This document shows positions 58,709 through 64,000 of a stretch of 64,000 nucleotides of DNA, in pieces (positions within the stretch are counted from its first letter, which is position 1; each line of letters opens with the position of its first letter). A program made the position numbers and the translations under genes. Under the pieces are notes generated by a model that was not told the origin of the DNA, made no database searches, and was given only the letters and a program-made list of their open reading frames with translations. Origin of the DNA: Whalleya microplaca (lineage: Eukaryota > Ascomycota > Sordariomycetes > Xylariales > Xylariaceae); assembly GCA_022497155.1 (NCBI GenBank), contig MU385759.1:186001-250000 (forward strand). Reading direction: 5' to 3'.

Positions 58709-59363
58709 CTAATCGTCCTGTGGAGGACCACCGGTCAGCGAGACGATGATCTGATGTTGATTTGGGGTAAGGGTTACTACCTCGGGAAAAGGTGCGTCTG
58801 CTGGCTCAGCTTCGCCGTCATCTCCAGCATCACCCATGGCAGCATCGCCTTCGACGTCATCATCTGCGACAGGACGAGACATGTTAGCAATTGTTGGTGG
58901 AGTCTAGGTTTTAGATATAGAGACCCATTTCAGTGTATTACTAACCTTCTGCATCATCTTCAGCTGGCTCGGCAGCCTCATCCTCTTCGTCCTCAGGCTC
59001 CTCCGCCGCATCGCTCTTCCGCGCCCTTCCTCGTCCCTTGCCGGCGCTAGCGGGCTTCTTGGCCTTGGAAGCCTTGGGCGTGGCAGACTTCTTTGGAGTC
59101 GCAGCAGCGGACGCGTCAGACTTGCGCGGGCGGCCGCGCTGACCAGTGCCGGTTGACTTGGGCTTGGGTGCCTTGGTAGCCTTCTTGACACCACTTCCGG
59201 GAGGGCGACCGCGAGGTCTGCCGGTTGGGACAGGCTTCTCCTGCTTCGAGACGCCATTCTTGGGAGGTCTGCCACGTCCGCGCTTGACCGGGGGGTCAGC
59301 CGCATCAGCAGACTTCACAGGAGTGCCGTTCTCCTTCGCGCGCGACGGTCGGGTAGGCGCCAT
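58709..59363 (-). CDS. AT-hook (HMGA-like) DNA-binding protein
   Basis: Exons 59363-58946 and 58863-58709 encode 190 residues. Four AT-hook-type cores are visible: KRGRGRPPK (about 27-35), GRPRGRPPG (about 48-56), QRGRPRKS (about 75-82) and a degenerate GKGRGRARKS (about 108-117). Pro/Lys/Ala linkers join them. The C-terminus is strongly acidic, and the second exon continues this (DDDVEGDAAMGDAGDD). Proteins of this kind bind the minor groove of AT-rich DNA and alter chromatin. The protein is low in complexity, so family naming beyond AT-hook is uncertain. Its upstream region is unusually rich in A runs. Confidence 0.85.
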
Positions 59364-59859
59364 TGCTAATGTGTAAATGCGAATTGATAGGGGGAAAAAA
59401 CTCTAGGTTAGACCTCTTGGTGTCTTTTGGTCTTTCGGTGAGATAAATAAGCTTATGCTGGGAAAAATGGAGAAAAAAAAATAGAGATGAAAAAAAGAGA
59501 AAAAAAAATCAGAACGGAAGGGGTGGATGGTGGAGGTGCTGTTTATGAGGGAGGTGGAAGCTGTTGGCGTCGACGCGTGATTGCAGGTGCACACCTGCTC
59601 TCCTCGCGTCCAATCCTTGCTTGTAGCTTCAAATTGCGGGACAATCCCGGTAAAACAGAGAAAGACAGGCTAAAATCGATCAAAACGGGGCCAGTCGCTG
59701 ATTTAAGACCCAAGTTGGGGCAAGTATTATTCCAATAAAATAAATTTTATATAAAATAATATAAAATAAATCTCATGGTTCACAGTTTTCTGAAACAGAG
59801 TAGAATCTGTCCCACTTGCTTTATCTCAAGACATTGAAGTAATTACCAAGGTACACTAG
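59364..59859. promoter_or_regulatory. Promoter of the AT-hook gene and 3' flank of the permease gene
   Basis: About 0.5 kb. At 59461-59511 there are repeated A7-A9 runs (T runs on the AT-hook coding strand), probably part of the AT-hook gene's promoter or leader. An AT-rich stretch at about 59733-59772 lies near the 3' end of the permease gene. Confidence 0.5.
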
Positions 59860-61728
59860 CTACTCTTCTTTGCCCAAGACTGCATGTCCACTCTGGTCTC
59901 TCAATCTGTCATCCATTTGACTCGCATCGCGAGGAAGACTTAGGTTGAGGAATATGCCAATGACTGCTGCGATGATGAATGGTGTCTCAACAATGAGATT
60001 GATGCCTTGTTCAAAACCTGCCAATGCCACATTCTCACCTGAGTAGGTCAATATCTGACCAAACCAATCCGGCTGCACGATATCAAGGAAGCCGATTCCT
60101 AAAGACACTGTAAGGATGAATCGGTTGCGTCTGGTGTACCTCACCAACCCCAGGACTCGAAGTCCAGCAACAGCAATAGTTGAGTAAAGAATTACTTGCA
60201 TTCCGCCGAGAATAGATGGCGGCATTGACCCAAAGACTGCTCCAAACTTGCCAAAAATGCCCATTAGAATCAAAAAGGCTGCTGCACACCATCCTGCTCT
60301 CCGTGAGGCGCAGCCCGTGATAACAATTACTCCGTTATTCCCAGCCTGGCTGACCATCGGCGGTCCTGTTCCCAAAGCGCTTATCAGACTTCCCACACCG
60401 TCACACAAGATTCCGCCCTGAACACGGGAATTGAACTCCGTGCCTTCGATGTCCACGTCACTTATCTCGGCCGTGGCAAGAATGTCGGGCATACATGACA
60501 CCGCCTCGCAGATAAACATGATTAAGAGCGGCAGGATCAAGGCACCATCTACGGAAAGGTGAAAGGTATGAACCCACAGGAAGGTTGCTGCTGGTGCTGC
60601 TTGGATGTTTGACAGCGACCAATACCCCGTGAGGCCCGACACGAGACATCCGACGAAGAGGCCAATGATGACAGAGGCTGACTTCATCAATGGCGATCCA
60701 AACTGCTCTACGACGACAATGGAGATGAAGACAGTGAATCCAAGACCAATGAGCTTCGGGTCACCCCTTCGAGAATGTGTTAGCAAGTACCTACAAGCAT
60801 AAAGCGCTATGATTCTCGCTTACCAAGGTAAAGGCTTAGGAGCCGAGACATCGGGGCAGAGAGCGTAGAACCCCTGACCACCGTGGCAATTGCTACTCCC
60901 ACCCCAATTTTGCATCCCATTACTTATTAAATACACCCCGACAAGCAGCAATAAGCTACCTGTGACTATCTTGGGGAATATCCTATTCAATGTCTTCGGA
61001 GGCACGAAGCTCATGAGAATCTGTACCCAAACCGTACAGAGCATAGAACCGAGAATCGCACCCCAGGCATCGGGGCAAGGCTGAGGCGTCCCATCATCCG
61101 CCGTCGGACAAGTGCCGTTACCATATCGCATAGCTGTGTAATTAAACGCAATGGGTAATATGTCGAATGTCGGGCCAACGACGGAAAGCAGTCCCGTCCC
61201 GATAAAGAACGGTGTCTTGGTTATATGGACCCGCGTAACCTGCAGCGCCGTCGCAATGCCGGTCGTGATGAAGGCCGCAGATACAAGGTATTGTGTGGTT
61301 GCCGAGTCCAGGTAGAAAGCCCCGCCGGCGATAGCGAGGGGAGGCGAGACAATAGATCCGATCATGCAGAGCGCATGCTGCAGACCCAAGATGATGGTGA
61401 GTAGGATCGGTACGTCGTCACTGAGCCCGTAGAAAGGAGCCTTGTAACCCTTGTACTTCCGGTTCAAAGGCCAGATATTGGGCGTGATGAGGTAAAGGTA
61501 GTCCTTATGGAAAAGTCAACCTCAGCGGCGCAAAGAGTCGAGACGGTTCTAACTCACATAATCACCCAACCACCCTTCATTACTAGTAAAATACCATTTT
61601 AAATAGAAGAACCTCCTGCTGAAGCTCTCTTGGGTGACCACTTCTTCTGACGTTGAACCGTCGACAGGTTGTTCGGAAGATTGAGGTCTACCCATAACCT
61701 TTGAGTCCTTCTCAGAAAGAGATGCCAT
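59860..61728 (-). CDS. Nucleobase-ascorbate (NAT/NCS2) family purine permease, UapA-like
   Basis: Exons 61728-61558, 61503-60824 and 60766-59860 encode 585 residues. The N-terminus is cytosolic with YLKWYFTSNEGWLGDYDYLYL, as in UapA/UapC. About fourteen hydrophobic segments follow, including LGLQHALCMIGSIVSPPL in helix 1. The TM8-TM10 region reads CEAVSCMPDILATAEISD, then VQGGILCDGVGSLISALGTG and AGNNGVIVITGCASRRAG. The family signature is [Q/E/P]-N-x-G-x4-T-[R/K/G]. Here the first residue is Gly426, while N427, G429 and T434 are kept. NAT proteins bring xanthine, uric acid or related bases in with protons. The changed residue is a main substrate contact in UapA, so specificity may differ. 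An amidohydrolase of nucleobase-deaminase type lies upstream on the same strand. Confidence 0.93.
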
Positions 61729-62541
61729 GACGGCACATACCTCTCATTATATTCATACGCTACAGTTTATTCAATATAAGTGACAAGGGGAAGCAGAGTG
61801 GTTTAATCTGTATGGTGTATGACCAATTGGCATGATTATATTTAAATTGACTTCGGCGTCACTGCCAGAGATATTACTATATCAATAACTCTATCACATA
61901 AGTTCCAACACTACTAGCCCAAGGAAATCGATGCCTATCGTCCTTGATAGTCGATGCTGATAGGTCAATGAAAGCCTCCCTATCAAGTCGGAGCTGGCCG
62001 GTTTGTGGGGAAGCTCCGCCAACGTTGTGGTATCTGGCAGGGGTGTCTTCAAGACTACTGTAGGATACAAACAGACACAAAACCCGATTATCGTATCTAG
62101 AAAGTATTATAATTGGTCTTGCTGCTCCAGGGGTTCTGAGTTACCTTAAATGTGAAGTCGGGTATATGAGGCGTACGATTTGAATTACCCTTGATAGCTA
62201 TAGCTTGTCCTATCTCTAGTAGGATCTTTGCTGGGTTTCCCAAAATGAAGTTGTGTTTCCCTCGGACAAGAAAATACCTTTGACATAGATGAGAATAAGA
62301 AGCAGACACTTATTTATTTCTTGAAGAGAGTGATAGTCGCCTGTGCGGTATTGCTGAGTACCAGGGGCATTTGAAAGTTGGATACGTAGACAATAAGGGG
62401 TATTGGGTAAGAGTGTGTACGAGGAGTTCATCGTAGATTCATAGATCAATTCGCAACTACCTATACTCAGCTTCTTGATACTTCATTATATACAGCAGCT
62501 CAGAACTAAGACCTCTTCGTAAAATAAGTGGTATATATCAA
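61729..62541. promoter_or_regulatory. Promoter region of the purine permease
   Basis: About 0.8 kb between the permease start and the amidohydrolase stop. It is AT-rich. Several GATA/TATC words are present, as AreA-type nitrogen control would use, but they are also expected by chance in AT-rich DNA. I could not place a TATA box. Confidence 0.4.
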
Positions 62542-64000
62542 CTATCCATAACTCCAACCGGCTTTTCTACTTGCATGAACCCCACTACGGTTTTGGATTC
62601 CTCTAACAGCCTCTCGGGCTGCTTCTATGATGACCGCCTCATTGGCACACAAAAGATTGCCTTCCTGAACCAGCATATTCCCATTAACCATAACGTGACT
62701 TACATCTCTACCCGTACAACTTCCCACAACTAAACTTACAGGATCCATCCCTCCACCACTCGCGACCGTCTCCGGATCCCACGGCGCGGCCCAGCTCCGC
62801 CTGACATCCAAAACCACCAGATCAGCCTTCTTGCCAACCTCAAGACTACCCACCTCTGCCTCTAGCCCCAAAGCCCTCGCACCATTGATAGTCGCCATCT
62901 CCAATGCCTCATGCGCACCAATTGATACCGCGTCCAGCGCAACGCCCTTATGTAGGATAGCTGCAAGATGCATCTCGCGGAGCATATCATACGAGTTATT
63001 ACACGGGGCACCATCCGTACCCAGCGCAACATTGACCCCCGCGGCCCGCATCCGCGACACGGGCGCGACCCCGGACGCGAGCTTCAAATTACTCGTGGGG
63101 TTATGCGCAACACTCGTCCGCGAGCTTGCCAGCAAGGGCAAATCCTCCTCCAGGTCCAAATGGCACATGTGCGCGAGCACGGTGCGTGGGCCAGCGAGTG
63201 CCGCGTCCGCGCAGAACTGCATCGGCGAGCGCCCGCCGTACACGGAGCGGTAGATGGGCAGGTCGGACGGCGCTTCCGCGCAGTGCATCGTCAGCCCGAT
63301 ACCGTGCGCGGCGCACGTCTTGCCGACCTCCGCGAAGGAGGATAGGGGCGCACCGCGCGGTGTCCCCAGCGCGGCCCATATGTGCAGGAGGCCGTCGCAG
63401 GACCCGTGATGTGTGCTGTGCGCGGCGAGCAGGGAGGCGATGCTCATGTGTGAGAGGTCTTTGTCTCGCGCGTCGGCGATGTTGAGCGCCGGGTTGGTTT
63501 CGGTGAATTTAACCAGCTTGCCCTAGTGTAATGGTAGACTGTCAGTCTACATAAAAGGAAGTTTATATGAATAGAGATTGCTAGGGTCATCTCACGAGAC
63601 AGGCTCGGATCCCCATCTCGGAGACCGCCCGAGCAACGTTGTCGATCCCGCTTCCGTGAGTTAGCATCGCCTCGAGGAAACAAGTCGTCCCGCTTAGTAG
63701 CATCTCAGCAATTGTGAGTCGCGCCGCAATGTAGCCATCTGATGAATCGCCTTCCCCTGAGTATGCGGCCTCCAGGGGCCATATGCGGTCACAGAGCCAT
63801 GAATGCAACGGAAGATCTTCGGCCAGGCCCCTTAAAAGGGATTGAGACAGATGTGCATGTGTATTGATGAGCCCTGGTATGATGATCCGTCCTGGTAATG
63901 AGAGTACTCTGGTATTCTCGGGGACATGCTCAGGGGCTTGGGAAGAAAGGTGGATAATCCGCGATTCCTTTACCAGCATACAACCATTGAGTATAACTCT
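62542..64000 (-). CDS. Amidohydrolase of the TRZ/ATZ (nucleobase/SAH-deaminase-like) family, 5' end outside the window
   Basis: Exons 63522-62542 and 63596 to beyond 64000 give at least 462 residues. The start codon lies outside the window, since the frame stays open to the edge (RVILNGCMLVKES). The metal site is complete: INTHAHLSQSLLRG (HxH), then GLTMHCAE (His), MCHLDLEED and GTDGAPCNNSYDM (Asp). It ends with the usual KKADLVVLD beta-domain segment. TRZ/ATZ family members deaminate ring compounds such as guanine, S-adenosylhomocysteine, 8-oxoguanine or triazines, and the substrate cannot be set from sequence. It lies directly upstream of a purine permease on the same strand. Its intron has a near-palindromic hairpin. 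GC content peaks at 63000-63450. Confidence 0.87.
63534..63550. repeat. Perfect 7-bp hairpin in the amidohydrolase intron
   Basis: GTAGACT-GTC-AGTCTAC lies within the 73-nt intron, about 10 nt before the acceptor on the gene strand. It may influence splicing or may be chance. Confidence 0.6.

Overview
The window is nuclear DNA of a filamentous ascomycete (Pezizomycotina). The evidence is genes broken by introns of about 50-125 nt with GTAAGT/GTATGT-type donors and CTRAY branch points, a Pth11-type seven-helix receptor, DAL5-type and MCT-type MFS permeases, a UapA-type purine permease, and fungal forms of POT1, Scc3 and Rpc53. I cannot name the species. Nineteen genes read as intact, one more is probably frame-damaged (CorA-like), and one is cut by the right edge. 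Splice joints were placed by eye and checked for phase, but no transcript data were available.

Layout. 1-16.6 kb is gene-poor: an MCT-like MFS carrier, a DAL5/Tna1-like MFS permease, a kynurenine-formamidase-like hydrolase and a Pth11-like receptor, separated by 3-3.6 kb of AT-rich DNA with no convincing genes. 18.6-34.5 kb is a dense housekeeping block: Rpc53 (Pol III), UreD (urease assembly), Scc3 (cohesin), an APH-fold phosphotransferase, POT1 (telomere end binding) and importin alpha. 34.5-50.3 kb looks accessory: a highly altered G-alpha-like domain fused to a helo-like N-terminus, a secreted six-hairpin (rhamnosidase-like) glycosidase, a frame-damaged CorA-like membrane protein, a small unrecognised protein and a large protein-kinase-like protein. 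52-64 kb returns to ordinary genes: a DHX57/Ucp12-like helicase, aprataxin (Hnt3), an AT-hook protein, a NAT-family nucleobase permease and a TRZ/ATZ-type amidohydrolase.

Themes. Several genes fit nitrogen or purine use: the NAT permease next to a nucleobase-type deaminase, UreD, and the DAL5-like permease. Maintenance genes (Scc3, POT1, aprataxin, AT-hook) are also frequent, but nothing shows that they work as one unit. The most unusual items are the G-alpha-like fusion with serine at the catalytic glutamine position of switch II, the NAT permease with a changed substrate motif, a helically phased array of five GTGCAC palindromes in the POT1/importin-alpha shared promoter, and a cluster of three perfect GC-rich hairpins at 18.18-18.28 kb. 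I saw no rRNA, convincing tRNA, CRISPR array or intact transposon.
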